Below, piece after piece: positions 1-10,690 of a stretch of DNA of 64,000 nucleotides. Location of the stretch: assembly GCA_001692895.1 (NCBI GenBank), contig KV748191.1:2542001-2606000 (forward strand). Reading direction: 5' to 3'. The stretch comes from Cenococcum geophilum 1.58 (taxonomy: Eukaryota; Ascomycota; Dothideomycetes; Gloniales; Gloniaceae). Each line of letters opens with the position of its first letter. Within the stretch, counting starts at the first letter, position 1. The position numbers and the translations under genes were made by a program. Below the pieces are notes generated by a model. The model did no database searches. It was not told where the DNA came from and was given only the letters and a program-made list of their open reading frames with translations.

Positions 1-10
1 CCCATCGCTA

Positions 11-1287
11 CTACTTCTGCTCAGGAACTTGTGTCTTCAATCGATTGTTTTGAATGGCCTCTTTGAGATTTTCCAATACTAACAGCTCCATGTCACGCTA
101 TCAGCAATTAGCATATGCACTCACAGATTAGAACAACCGGCCTTACCTGAGTCTCGAAGGTTGCCGTTCCGATATGCGGCAATAACACCACATTCTCATT
201 CTCTATCAACCCAGGATGAATATTCGGCTCATCCTCGTACACGTCTAGGCCCGCACTCCATACCTTCCCGACATTCAGCGCCTCTACCAATGCCGCCTCG
301 TCAATCAGCGGTCCCCGTGCAGTATTAATGATAATGACACCATCCCTCATGATATCAAACTGCGGCTTTGAGATGATGTGTTTCGTTGAGGGATTAAGAG
401 AAAGGTTCAAGCTCAGCACATCGGATGTCTTCAGCAGCTCTTCAAAACTAACATACTTCGCTCCGCTCTCCTCCCTCGGTGGTAATAACCGGCGATTATG
501 ATATTGGATTTTCATGCCGAAAGCTTTTGCTCGCATTGCCACTGCTTGCCCGATCCCGCCCATTCCAAGGATCCCGAGCACTTTGTTCTTTAGGTCGTGC
601 CCGAGCTGAAAGTTTGGACCTCCCCGCCATTCGCCTGTTGATTCAACACGAAATCCTTGTACGCGGAGGGGAAAAGATGCATACCTTGTCTTACAGCTTG
701 GAAAGAGGGCGTTATACGGCGTAGAGCTCCCAGCATGAGGAACAATGCTACATCGGCTGTAGCATCGTTGACGGCTATTGGTGTGTTTGCTACGGAGATT
801 CCTGGGGACATGTGAGCCACTGTGTAGAATGCTAGAGCGAGAAATCAGACCTCTTCGTGAGCATGCGCCCACGTCAATGTTGTCGTATCCAGCACCATTA
901 TGGCATATGAACTTCAGGCTATCTGGAAGTTCGCCAATGAGCTCCTCGTTGAAATTTCCCGTGATCTATGATAGTCAGAAAAAAAATCCCCTCACAGTCT
1001 TTTTTGATCCAAAAATTATATTCCACTTATAATAGAACGTACTTTGTTTGAGTCGTTGCTCCGGTAAATTACATACACACCGTTGAAGTCACCATTGCGG
1101 CATTTCGAGATAAAATCTTCACGTGATCCTGATGGATATTCCTACGAGAGTTAGGTCAATTCGTGCTGGGATTGAAGAAACGCTGCATCGATTCCACCTT
1201 CAAATTTGTTATCAAACCGCATTCTTTCCACTCTTTCCGCGCGTGTGTGATTTCACCAATAAGGAGCGCAGACTTTGGCGAAAGCAT
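11..1287 (-). CDS. D-isomer-specific 2-hydroxyacid dehydrogenase (glyoxylate/hydroxypyruvate reductase type)
   Basis: NAD(P)-dependent reduction of a 2-oxoacid such as glyoxylate or hydroxypyruvate, probably cytosolic. I can build six exons with GT..AG introns and continuous frame: 1198-1287, 1043-1141, 851-965, 685-801, 147-634 and 11-97, giving 331 residues, normal for the family. The start ATG at 1285-1287 opens an N-terminus continuing into LLIGEITHARKEW, typical of fungal members. Visible features are the substrate loop CHNGAGYDNID, the Rossmann motif GILGMGGIGQA, the catalytic arginine in NTARGPLID, and the catalytic histidine in LLPHIGTAT. The last exon ends VPEQK before TAG at 11-13. 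Introns are 49-77 nt. It looks intact. It lies next to an SDR on the same strand. The exact substrate cannot be told from sequence. Confidence 0.93.
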
Positions 1288-1703
1288 TTCGAAGTAAAAA
1301 TTTGGCGCTATAGCGATATAAATACTAAGAAAATACTTCCAAAGAGTACTGTTGATCTCAGATGGGTCGACGTGGGACTTTATATGGGAATGTCCCCGTG
1401 ACGGCATTCCTCCGGGCCGACTGAACCGTGTTGCCGATCGGTGGAAAATTTAGGCAATTCCCTCAACCATGGGGTAGGAGTGTTGATTACAGCTATAAAC
1501 AGGGATGCCGGATTGCTTGACCAAGAGACATGTGGTGCAATGCTGGTATTTTGTTGTCCACTAGGGACACTCCGAAAGTGAATTGGTATTTTATCGACAT
1601 ATATCATGTAATCATGAATCTGCAACCTCAAGTTCTCGCTCCATCACATTACTCATCCCGTCACATAACCCATATTCACCCGGTTCAGAATGCGTATCCT
1701 CCC
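1288..1703. other. intergenic, upstream of the dehydrogenase
   Basis: About 400 bp between the dehydrogenase start and the SDR stop. The short open frames here are not supported by codon pattern or homology. It should hold the dehydrogenase promoter and the SDR 3' end; I recognise no specific site. Confidence 0.5.
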
Positions 1704-2662
1704 TCATTTGTGGTTCAGTCCTCCAGCTATTAGAAGACTTTGGCCTGTAATATACCCGGTAGTACAAAACATGAGAACAGCGTTAGCAACCTCCTTTGGC
1801 GTTCCCAGTCGGCCTAATGGGATGCTGTCGACAAGTCCAGGGACTGTATACTCATTTGGGATGAGGCCTGTCTCGCCAATCATAGCAGGAGCAACATCGT
1901 TGACTGTAATATTATATTCGGCAAGATGACTCGATAGATTCTTCATCATCGCTGTCAGACCACCCTTCGATGCAGCATAATCTGGCCAATTGTGAGCTTT
2001 GAGGCGATATGGTTTGGTTTGAATGTAGAAGTAGCGTTTGACTTACGGCAGCCATTTATCCCTGCACCGTATGCTGCAATTGAGGAAACAAACACGATCC
2101 GCCCCCATCTTTGAGCCTTCATTCCGTCGATGGCTCCCTTGACGAGGAGAAACGACGCGCGTAGATTAACATTAATTGTGTGCTCAAATTCTTCGAGTGG
2201 AATATCCCTACTTCCAAATTAGTAAGATGATCTTTCGAAATCATGACTCTTACACAGTCAGAGACATACCATATATCAGGAATGCGCCTTCCGTAGCCAG
2301 CATTACTGATTAGGATATCTACGGGTCTCCCATGCTTTTTCCTGATATCATCGTAGAGTCGAATCGTTCTTTCCACTGAGGCAAGGTCTACTTGATGGAT
2401 TGTGATAATTGGAAATCCACTCTCCGGCCTTACTTCGTGGTATTCTTTCTCAAGTTGGGCGACCAGCTCTTCTACGGCATGTTGATTGGTAGAATAAGTC
2501 AATGCCATATCAATGTTATGATGGACGAGTGCACGCGCGCAGGCGGCCCCAATCCTGTTCTCACTGTAAGCTCACAGTCTTTTAAGTGAAGAGTATAATT
2601 ACTTACCCCCCAGAGGCCCCCGTGATCAGCGCCAAACGTCCAATCAAGTTGTTGTCGGACAT
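1704..2662 (-). CDS. short-chain dehydrogenase/reductase, 3-oxoacyl-[ACP] reductase (FabG)-like
   Basis: NADPH-dependent oxidoreductase of the classical SDR family. Four exons join in frame: 2607-2662, 2270-2554, 2047-2207 and 1704-1981, giving 259 residues. The start MSDNNLIGRLALITGASGG is split by a 52-nt intron inside the cofactor motif TGASGGIG. Further on are NAG in LISNAGYG, a VSS strand that supplies the catalytic serine, and the YAASK catalytic motif (YxxxK) just after the third intron. The C-terminus GQSLLIAGGLNHK matches the family end. No damage is visible. The substrate is unknown; fungal relatives are often found in polyketide or fatty-acid contexts. The neighbouring dehydrogenase and the decayed tyrosinase, MFS and NmrA genes would fit a former small metabolic cluster, which is inference. 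Confidence 0.92.
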
Positions 2663-3056
2663 TTTGTCTGCGGGTTCCGTTGGTGATGGTGGAGAGGAAC
2701 TCATAGTGAAAGAAAACTTGACGTTCAACTAAGCGCGAACCGAGGCGATGGGACAAATTGATTCCCAACAGAACGTGTCTCTTCCATGTTTGCTAGTGAA
2801 AAGAGGTCGTATATAAGTTGTAACTGGAAGGTACGGGAGGTGCCGCGGGGTATTGGGGCAGGGGGCGACGGGCACTGTGGGTGAGAGTTTACCGACCTTC
2901 GGCCCGTGCCACGTCTAATTCGTTGACATTATAAGCGTACCCTTAGCTGATTATCTTCTGAATATACCCGACCCGAAGGCGTTGCTCTAATACCTATCAT
3001 CCATCAATCGAAAGCGCCCACTGCGCTATCGGCTATAGTTTTATATTGCCGCTATT
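2663..3056. promoter_or_regulatory. divergent upstream region between the SDR and the tyrosinase remnant
   Basis: About 390 bp, with a purine-rich/GC-rich patch near 2830-2900. A divergent promoter is expected here. I could not identify a defined element or an upstream tyrosinase exon with a copper-A site. Confidence 0.35.
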
Positions 3057-3513
3057 ATGTTCACGAAGTTACCTCTCTACCCTTACCTTAAGCGCGACCT
3101 AAACAATTACATCGCCACCCGCTACGGCAACCAAACCGCTGTCGACATTCTTATGGCGACTCCCGACATCGAGATCTTCCAGAACACAATGTTAGGCGCA
3201 GATATCAATTTGGGTGTGCATGGAGGTGGGCACTTTTCTCTTGACCCTGCTCTTCTAGACTTCTTCGCAAGTCCCTCGGATCCTGCGTTCTTCCTTCATC
3301 ACTCAAATATTGATCGCGTTTGGACGCTTTGGCAAGCGCAGAATCCGGGAAAGACAGTATGCGTTAAGCGGTACAAGCACCATATTCAATGGCAACTCAA
3401 CACCACAAGTTACGCTAGAGACGGTGCAGAACTGGGGCTTTCTCGGAGTGGAGAAGACGACTAAAGAGCTGATGAGTGCGAAGGCGGGAACTTTCTGTTA
3501 CGAGTACGAGTAA
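3057..3513 (+). pseudogene. tyrosinase fragment (copper-B half only), frameshifted
   Basis: Remnant of a type-3 copper monophenol monooxygenase. The copper-B motif is clear: VHGGGHFSLD supplies two histidines and FFLHHSNIDRVW the third, followed by WQAQNPGK. After 3354 the frame breaks. The continuing family sequence (YALSGT, then VQNWGFLGV, ending CYEYE) is in the next frame and stops at 3511-3513, consistent with one extra base near 3350-3356. I find no copper-A histidines upstream, so the N-terminal half is missing. It cannot make an active enzyme. An unannotated intron at the break is the alternative, but no good splice pair is obvious. Confidence 0.75.
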
Positions 3514-3685
3514 GGAGCAGCGAATTTAAAGTCGATATCTGAAATCATTACATCTGCGTTTATAACCTCAAATAATACCTAACAGAGTCAATCATTTGAA
3601 TATTGTCTGGAATGTAATATATCCTCCTGTAAGTTTCTATTATCGATACATTATACCGCTCTTTGTTAACAACACCTTCAACTAG

Positions 3686-4292
3686 ACATCTCTTCAAGCT
3701 GGTCTCCTATTTCTTACGATCGCCATCCCTGCGTTTGCAGGCCCACTTGCTGGAGCACTGGCAGATAAACTTGGTGCTCGCTAGGTTGCTGTTGCAGGAT
3801 TTCTTCTTACAACGCCTTCACTTATTCTCTTAAGACTTATCGACCATAATTCCAAGGATCAGATGATACTACTTTGCGGACTACTTACCCTAGCTAGTAT
3901 GCATACTAACACGCCATCGCGATGCTCTAAACTCAGGCTAATAATTACAGGTTGCACGATCATTCTCTTCCTCTCCCCGCTTGGCGCCGAATGCTCGTTC
4001 GTGGCAGAAGAAGAGACGAAAAACCAGGACATTGACATGTACGCAAGTTCATTCTCGCTCATGAATTGCGCACTGGTTACTGCGGACCTCTAGCTGCAGG
4101 TGGGATAGAGGAGAGGTTTGGCTGGAATGCTACAACCATTACTCTTGGAGCGCTGTGTGCGTCTGACGCGATGCCTTACGTAAGTATCTTCACTTGTACT
4201 GTAACCTATCCTTTATGTTGATTCTTGAATGACTAGGCTCTTGTCACTGGAAGTAAAAGAGCTGGAAATGCAGAGGTAGAGCACGATGTATG
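3686..4292 (+). pseudogene. major facilitator superfamily transporter remnant
   Basis: Decayed membrane transporter. The stretch from 3686 reads as a transmembrane helix and the loop AGPLAGALADKLGAR, the MFS cytoplasmic-loop signature region, followed by an in-frame TAG at 3782-3784 and then more hydrophobic sequence (VAVAGFLLTTPSLILL). A further homologous piece near 4095-4170 reads AAGGIEERFGWNATTITLGAL, and a tail runs to about 4292. Stops and frame changes between the pieces show it is dead. Both it and the tyrosinase fragment point to a lost cluster. Exact boundaries are uncertain. Confidence 0.6.
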
Positions 4293-4832
4293 AGGAAATA
4301 CGTATGCTATTTAATCCAAGCCCGTAAAGGAACGCCTTTTAACGAATACTGTTACACACGTTAATTATACCGCTTCCGAGAGTGATATATCGTAACCTCG
4401 GCTGCCTCGGAATTGCGCGGATAGCAACTAATCACTTCGAATTAAGATAATACACACATCGGCAATTTTATTATTAGGGCGCTCTAAAAACCAATGGCAT
4501 GGTCACTACTAGCGCCGAGCAAAGAAGAGTTCGCTCATAAATGTAAGAATAAATATTAAGAATAATTAAGTGCATTACGAAACTTTTTATAATTCAATAC
4601 TGCGGAAGGTTTTCCGTTTTCCAGTCGACTATTTTCTCCATATTTCTTCTGCATACTGTAACATGACGAAGTCGGCTTTGACATACTGACTGCCGTATTA
4701 TGAGTAGATGAACGAGTAAAACATAGTGTCTAGAAGAACGTCGATTGCTATTCTAAGTGTACTAACGTGGCTTGCTTTGATTTCGAGGTCAACGTTTCTC
4801 TTTTAGACCGACCACCACTCTCATTCTACCCC
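4293..4832. other. gene-free, moderately AT-rich spacer
   Basis: No credible coding sequence on either strand. Composition is more AT-rich than the flanks around 4380-4620, which could be old repeat material, but I recognise no element. Confidence 0.45.
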
Positions 4833-5864
4833 TTAATCCTTTCCCCATTTCTCCATAGCTTCCTTCACAGCTTCCCCGACACTAACCGGATTCACGCCAA
4901 GCAACTCATTTCCCACCATGTCCCAGAAATTCGCCACACTGTCTTCCTCATTGAAGTTCGAATTAATGGTCATACCCCCGATAGCCTTCGCCAACTCGCA
5001 TCTCTCGAGCGCTTACTCCGCCTCTTTCTTGATCTCCTTCATATCGACATGCTCGGCCGTGAACATCTCCCCGGTCTCCGCTTCCAGGGCCTCAAGGATG
5101 GCATTCTGAGTAACACCTTTCACGCTGGAGGTAAAAACCGCGCGATTGATAATCGGATCCGGATTGCGTAGCATTGGCCACCGTAGAGCCCATGACCGGG
5201 AGAGGGGTCCCACACGCGAAATTATTGCTAGTGTCATAGATGCGAGCTTTGCGGCTAGGGATATCGAAACCCGCCGGGGCCTTCATAACCCCTACTCACT
5301 CATCAGCTTGCAATCCCTACCGCACCGACCAACCAACCAAGACCGCTCCAAAAAAAAAAGGAGAACGCAGCAAAACTCATACATGTCAAAAAACGGCCCT
5401 CCGTTCGGCACCGTCCACGCAATTTCCCCACTCCCCACCCTCTCTTCCAAATAACCCCGGACACGGATCTTGTCGCCGACGAACAGCGGCGGGAACTTCG
5501 CGAAATACGGGCTCATGATGTCGGACGCGAACTCACTCGCGAAGAACAGCTTCACGCCCGCCGCGACCGCGCCGTCGATCAGCGGCTTCCATGCGTCGTG
5601 CTTGGTCGCGCCGCCGGGATGCAGCATACCAGCGCATCTTGGCCTTGCAGCACGGCGGTGAGGGAGGCTGGGGATGTGAAGTCGGCGGTAAAGGTGCGGA
5701 TAAGGGGGGAGGGAGCAGTGTAGGTGGAGGTGGGGCGGGTGAGGGGGGTGATGTGGAGTTGGGGGTGGTGTGTAGGAGTTCTTGGATCAGTGTGGTTAGG
5801 ATGGGGGCTGTAGTAATGGGGTTGGGGTGGTTACACCAGCGATTGTGATGGTCTTGAGCTTCAT
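4833..5864 (-). pseudogene. NmrA-like / isoflavone-reductase-like NAD(P)-binding protein, broken
   Basis: Homologous segments appear in order but not in one frame. The N-terminus MKLKTITIAG starts at 5862-5864. The strand region TFTADFTSPASLTAVLQGQD follows, then a block from about 5627 with LHPGGATKHDAW and FFASEFASDI, then GFDIPSRKA, then a block ending MKEIKKEAE, and a tail with NSNFNEEDSVANFWDMVGNE ending KWGKD at 4833. An in-frame TAA separates KKEAE from the tail near 5010, and frame changes occur near 5160, near 5630 and in the N-terminal third. A putative intron of about 110 nt near 5275-5385 has been eroded or is mis-phased. The DNA is GC-rich, so decay was by indels rather than RIP. 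Sequencing error could explain some breaks but hardly all of them. Confidence 0.75.
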
Positions 5865-6381
5865 TGCTTTAATCTTGGGGAATGGTAAAGAAATGAGATG
5901 TGAATGAAAAGAAGACAGCTTCATATCAACTAGAACCCAATTGCACAAAGAACTACAATGGTGCGAAATAGACCTGATGTCACTCTGCAATGGACTTTAT
6001 AGATGGTCGTGAGTGTGCCATTTACTCAGACTCTGTGCTCCCTGAGCTGGTGGCTGCAGATAGGCCCTGGCGCTTTTCCTATTAAAGCGATAATTAGCGA
6101 ACGGATTCGCTTTGTAATACACAGATGGAAATTCCAGTCTATCGACATCACAGCTAAAAGGAATCTGAATCCAACTCGAAAGCTTCGGGTCTACGTCTAG
6201 CAGCTCTTCTTTATTGATGGCAAAAGCGAACTAAGTTAGGCTCTATGACATTGGTCATGACCTTGATCCAATCTCGCCGTAAAAGCAGACAAACCCCTCG
6301 AATCAAAACTCGAAACTAACTTTTCCAGCATTATTTTCCAGCATTGTAATGAATGGACAGACCCAAGACCACCTTTTGTAC
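5865..6381. other. spacer between two minus-strand genes
   Basis: Contains the upstream region of the NmrA-like remnant and the 3' flank of the ankyrin gene. No supported gene or repeat. Confidence 0.4.
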
Positions 6382-7962
6382 TCAAGAGACAGCGTCACGC
6401 AATCTGAACAGCTCAACCACCTCAAGGTGCCCTCTCTCTGCTGCGTGCTCTAGCGGCGTTCGTCCCAAGACATTCTTTACATTGGCCGCCTCAACATCTA
6501 CATCGTCGCGTGCTAGCAGCAATTGAACCACCTCGAGGTGCCCTCTCTCTACTGCATACCCTAGGGGCGTTTGTTCGTAATTACTCTTTAAGTTAACCTC
6601 AACATCGTCACGCGCTAGCAGCAGCCGAACCACGCTTTGATGTCCGTGCTCTGCTGCGCACGATAGCGGTGTCTGTCCGTAATAGCTCTCTGAGTTGACC
6701 TCGATATCATCACGCGCTAGTAGCAGCTGAACCACGCTTTGATGTCCTTGCTCTGCTGCGCACGATAGCGGTGTCTGTCCGTAATAACTCTTTGAGTTGA
6801 CCTCGATATCGTTATGCGCTAGCAGCAGCTGAACAATTTCTTCGTGTCCCCTCTTCGCTGCCTCTAATAACGGCGGACTTCCCTTTGCCCTGCTCAAATT
6901 AACGTTAACATCACCGCAGGTTAGTAGCAGCCTGACGGTCTCCTGGTCTCCTCTTCGCGCCGCCAACCATAATGGTGTATGTCCCTTTCCCTTACCCAAA
7001 TTAGGGTTGACGTTTCCACAGGCTTGTAACAAGTTAACCACTACTTCATGCCTCCGGTTTATTGCCCACAATAGCGCTGTCCGTCCATGCTTGGCATCCC
7101 TCTTCTCTGGATCAGCGCCCATTTCAAGCAGCAACCTGACCACCGACTCCCGCCCGTTTGCAGCCGCTAATAGTAACGGCGTAAATCCATCACCCATTAC
7201 GTCAACATTCTCAGATATTTCAGCCAGGATTCGCACTACCTCCTCGTGACCAATGATTGCGGCGTGATGGAGCCCCAAGAATCCCTTGTTATCCTTTGCA
7301 TGGGGGTCAACCCCGGCTGAAAGTAACAGCTGTACCAAATCTTCATTTCCAGTCATTGCCGCCACATGCAGTGCCGTTTTTCCATCTTCCGATGTTGATG
7401 CAATATTGGCCCCATTCTCAAGTAAACGCTTGACCAACGGAACACTTGCCTTTTCAACTGCCAATAAAAAGCTGGACTGCTCCAGTAAAATCTTCTGCTC
7501 TTTTAACGATTCGTGATACGCAGTTTGACCTTCATCTTGTTCTGGTTGTCCTGGGGTATCCTTTAGTTTATGAACCTTGTTCATGTGCCTTTGCAGATTA
7601 TCTTTTCGAGTGACTTCGAAATTACAGTTTGGCCATTTGCAGTGAAATTTAACGTGAACATTTCCGTGCTGGGACTTATGTCGATCAAGGTCGTGTCTTA
7701 ATGCAAACCCTTTGTCACACTTGTCGCAACGATATGGCCGGGTATGAGTTTTCTCGTGGCGGCTGCAGTAGAAGGATTGTTAGTTTACAGTACAATTCAA
7801 AGGGAGTAGAGGGACGTTCTTGCGCTGCCCAAGTTTGGTAAATGTACGATTGCAAAATCCACATTTGATGAGTCCTTGGGTTTGAGTGATCGTATGAGGA
7901 TGTGGTCTCGAGGCCTCTGAATCCAGACCTACTGCTGCAGATGCGGATTTGTCGGCAGGCAT
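6382..7962 (-). CDS. C2H2 zinc finger - ankyrin repeat fusion protein
   Basis: Predicted nucleic-acid-binding and protein-interaction protein. The N-terminus starts MPADKSASAAVG at 7960-7962. Its first finger begins CGFCNRTFTKLG and is interrupted by an intron of about 50 nt near 7770-7815 carrying a CTAAC branch site. The finger completes as RHEKTH. A second finger follows (CDKCDKGFALRHDLDRHKSQH), then a third (CKWPNC...DNLQRH). From about 7490 to the stop at 6382 there are roughly eleven ankyrin repeats with the usual TPLHxAA / VVxLLL pattern. Two adjacent repeats (DNA about 6630-6830) are almost identical over 34 residues, a recent 102-bp duplication. The exact splice pair in finger 1 does not resolve to a perfect phase, so the join is uncertain. 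It is divergent from another C2H2-like gene at 8358. Confidence 0.82.
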
Positions 7963-8357
7963 GCTTAGATCGACAGAAGCTTCTGTCCGAGAATAAAGGA
8001 GTATTCCAAGAACTCGAGTGGTAGTAGGGCGCTCCGTTGTGTGGCTATAATAGTTTTATAGTTCAGCTGACCACGCTAAAAGGGAAAGTGAGATTTGGTG
8101 TGGTGGGCCGTTATTTTAGCGTGGTCGCGCTGACCTATGGCGCACGTCCGAGCTGCGCCAGCGAAGGCCGCCACTTTTATTGGCCGCCCTCCATTGTACT
8201 CTGCGAAGAGCTGTAGGTTGGATATTTGGAGAGTCCTTCCCACCATTATTCGAAAGTCTAACTTCATCCCTCAAACTGCCTACCCCTACCCTACGGCTCA
8301 ATACAAATATCGTTCGCCTTCCAGATCCACTTCTTCTTCGTCTGGTTTCACTACACT
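7963..8357. promoter_or_regulatory. bidirectional promoter between two zinc-finger genes
   Basis: About 395 bp separate the start codons of the minus-strand ankyrin-finger gene (7962) and the plus-strand gene at 8358, so they should share regulatory DNA. No factor site is recognised. A TATA-like ATAGTTTTATAG lies near 8050. Confidence 0.45.
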
Positions 8358-9515
8358 ATGTCGAACTCTACCCAGGGCTCTTCCTCCGCGATATTAGCAG
8401 AGTCTTCAACGCCTATCAACGGGATTTCAGATGTTATGTAAGTTTTTTTTAAGCTCATGCTGGCATTCAGCCATCACATTGACCTTGCCTTCCACGATGC
8501 CAATTCGTTTCCTGCGCCCTCACAGTTTTCCTACGCCACCGCCAACGAACGCGGCTATGTTTCGGCCTCGAATTCTGCCTACTGCTCATCCACGCCCCTG
8601 CCTCAGGAAGTTCACCAAACCACCAATGATGGATTCTCAGGTCACTCCTCGGATCATGCCGATTGGCCATCTGCGCCCTCACAAGCTCTGCGGAGTCCCT
8701 ATCGCCCGACTGAGGAAGCGTTCCTCAATACCCACTTTGATTCTCCTGACCGGTCCTCTGCGCCCTCGCAGACTCTTCACGGCTCTCACCACTTTACCGG
8801 CGGAGAGCTCCCCGGTGCCAATTTCGACTGGCCCTTTACGCCCTTACCGGTTCCTCAAGGTCCTTACCACTTCGCAGGTGGGGAACTCTCCGATCCTAGC
8901 TTGGACTGGTCCTCTGTGCCTCCGCTGTCTCATGAGGGCGCTTATACGGCCGTTGATGAGGGCCATTTTGAGCCTGTCCTGGGTTCTGTCGAAGGAGCTA
9001 CTGACAATGTGTATGATGAGCAGCTCGATGTTCTTCATGATGGCGCTCATACAGCCGTTGATGATGGTCATTTTGAGCCTATCCTAGGTTCTGTCGAAGG
9101 AGCTGTCGACACTATGTATGATGAGCTACTGGGAATCAATCCTAACGATCCCATTAACGGTTTTTGGGGCCTCGACGGCTTTGCATCCACTACCGACCCT
9201 ACTCCTGAGATGACGAACTCATCAGGTATTACCACCCAACGCAATGGCACGGCCTTTACAAGTCCTTCTCTTCCTGCCGCACAGATTGCCCCCAATGCTG
9301 CCAACACGCATTCCAGTGGCGACCGGATCTCCTGCACTCACATGGGCTGTCCAGCAACCTTCCGTCGTGCTGCTGACTTCCGTCGCCACTTTAAGAAGCA
9401 TTCCGCTCCAGTTCTTCTGCAACTTATCCTGCGGATTTGGGCACCGATATGTTGTGTCTGGACCAAAGGCTTTGCTGTGAACGGTGGACTCATGTCGTTG
9501 AAGGTTTGCTCGTAA
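8358..9515 (+). CDS. low-complexity protein with one degenerate C2H2 finger
   Basis: Unassigned fungal protein. ATG at 8358-8360 opens MSNSTQGSSSAI, and an unusually short 33-nt intron (8433-8465, GTAAGT..TTCAG) joins in frame to HHIDLAFHDANSF. The central part is repetitive: three units around SAPSQ..L..S and GGELP..NFDW, then two copies of a unit containing GHFEP.LGSVEGA (about residues 185-240). Near the end is a finger-like CTHMGCPATFRRAADFRRHFKKH. Related fungal proteins usually carry a second finger after this. Here the sequence after 9410 reads through in a frame without cysteines, while the next frame shows CNLSCGFG, so a small indel may have destroyed the second finger. The function is unknown, perhaps a transcription factor. 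Confidence 0.55.
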
Positions 9516-10191
9516 GCTGAACGCGCTAGAACAAGATATACTACCTTTATTGTCCCTAGTAGCGAAAATAGAACGCGTTTAGGTATTTAAATTTTAGTAT
9601 AATGTTACGCGACCGCCTGTAAAGTACTAATTTAAGTCGAACTATATATCATTTTATCTAAATTTGCGTGCGAGGATACTTGCGAGCGGTCGCTGCGCGA
9701 CCTCGTGCGGGGTTCGACGGCGGATATTGGGGGGGTAGGCCCCTAATGCACTAGCCCGCCGTCATATTTCTCGGTTGTAACGTATGGTACAGCTGTGGCG
9801 CCTTCCGTAGGATCCGACGGTAAAAAAAGGTAGTCCATGTGCTTCTGAAGATGTGTAGCAAGGCCTCAGTTGATAGGCTTGACTTCTCGCCTCAATATTT
9901 TACAGGAATCTTGATAGGAAATAAATACGAATATTCTTTTACTTTCCTTTCTTTTCGTATCAGAGCAACGAGGTTGTACTAAGATGTTAACCTTTTCTCG
10001 TATTTTAGCAGTAATAGGTCTTTTCGGCATAGCCAACGGAGATATTCGGTACCAGGGAAAATTCCACTACGCCTTTGATGTCAAGTCTCTTCGAGATATA
10101 GTGACATCAATCAGCAAGATCCTAAGCTCATAAGTCTGATCATTTCAACAATCTCATTACTTCTCGCAATAAGCTTAATACCCTTCCTTCC
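9516..10191. other. gene-free, compositionally mixed spacer with a GC-rich hairpin
   Basis: AT-rich at 9540-9660, then GC-rich. A stem-forming pair GACGGCGG and CCGCCGTC lies about 35 nt apart near 9718-9763, with inner G- and C-runs. No gene is supported. Confidence 0.4.
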
Positions 10192-10690
10192 CTATTCCTT
10201 TTCCACCCAATCAAAAACCATAACCAATCTCTCAACCTTCTTCCCCCCTACCTTCCTCTCCAGAACCCTCCTCACATGTCTCCTCTCCCCTCCAGCATCA
10301 CCTCTCAGCCCACTTCCTCTCCTGATTCTCCACCACCGTCTCAATAACCCGCTCCTCCTCCCACCCCTCCTTCAAAAACTTCACATCCTCCCGGCCGAAC
10401 GCCCCGTGTTCTTCATTATCAGCCCCGATATCAGCCACCGAGACCCACCGCGTGTGCGGGCGTGCGCACGTTCCCGAAGAAGTAACCCGACTGCGGCGCC
10501 CACCGCCAGTCGAGCGTGCGCTGCTCCGTCGTGCCCTTGATGCCGCCGCTGGCCGTCTGCTGCGTCTCGATGTGCGTCGTCCCGGCCTCGTCGTCGTGCT
10601 GCTTCACGTGGAGGACTAGGGTGGCGACGGAGACGGCTTTGCGGACGAGCCGGGCCACACCTTCCTGTGCGGGGTGTTAGTCTGGTGGTT
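10192..10690 (-). pseudogene. remnant of a small conserved fungal protein, frameshifted
   Basis: A coherent protein segment on the minus strand (VARLVRKAVSVATLVLHV, then TTEQRTLDWRW) runs from about 10672 down to about 10450, where it runs into a stop in frame. The likely continuation (SVADIGADNEEHGAFGRED, then ETVVENQERKW) is in the next frame from about 10445, hits TGA, and a last piece ends in MVFDWVEKE before TAG at 10192. The pattern resembles a lipocalin/calycin-like fungal family by memory only. At least two breaks indicate a pseudogene. Confidence 0.55.

Noticed and set aside
9718..9763. GC-rich hairpin GACGGCGG / CCGCCGTC
   Set aside because: An 8-bp stem in GC-rich DNA is weak evidence for a functional RNA or terminator.
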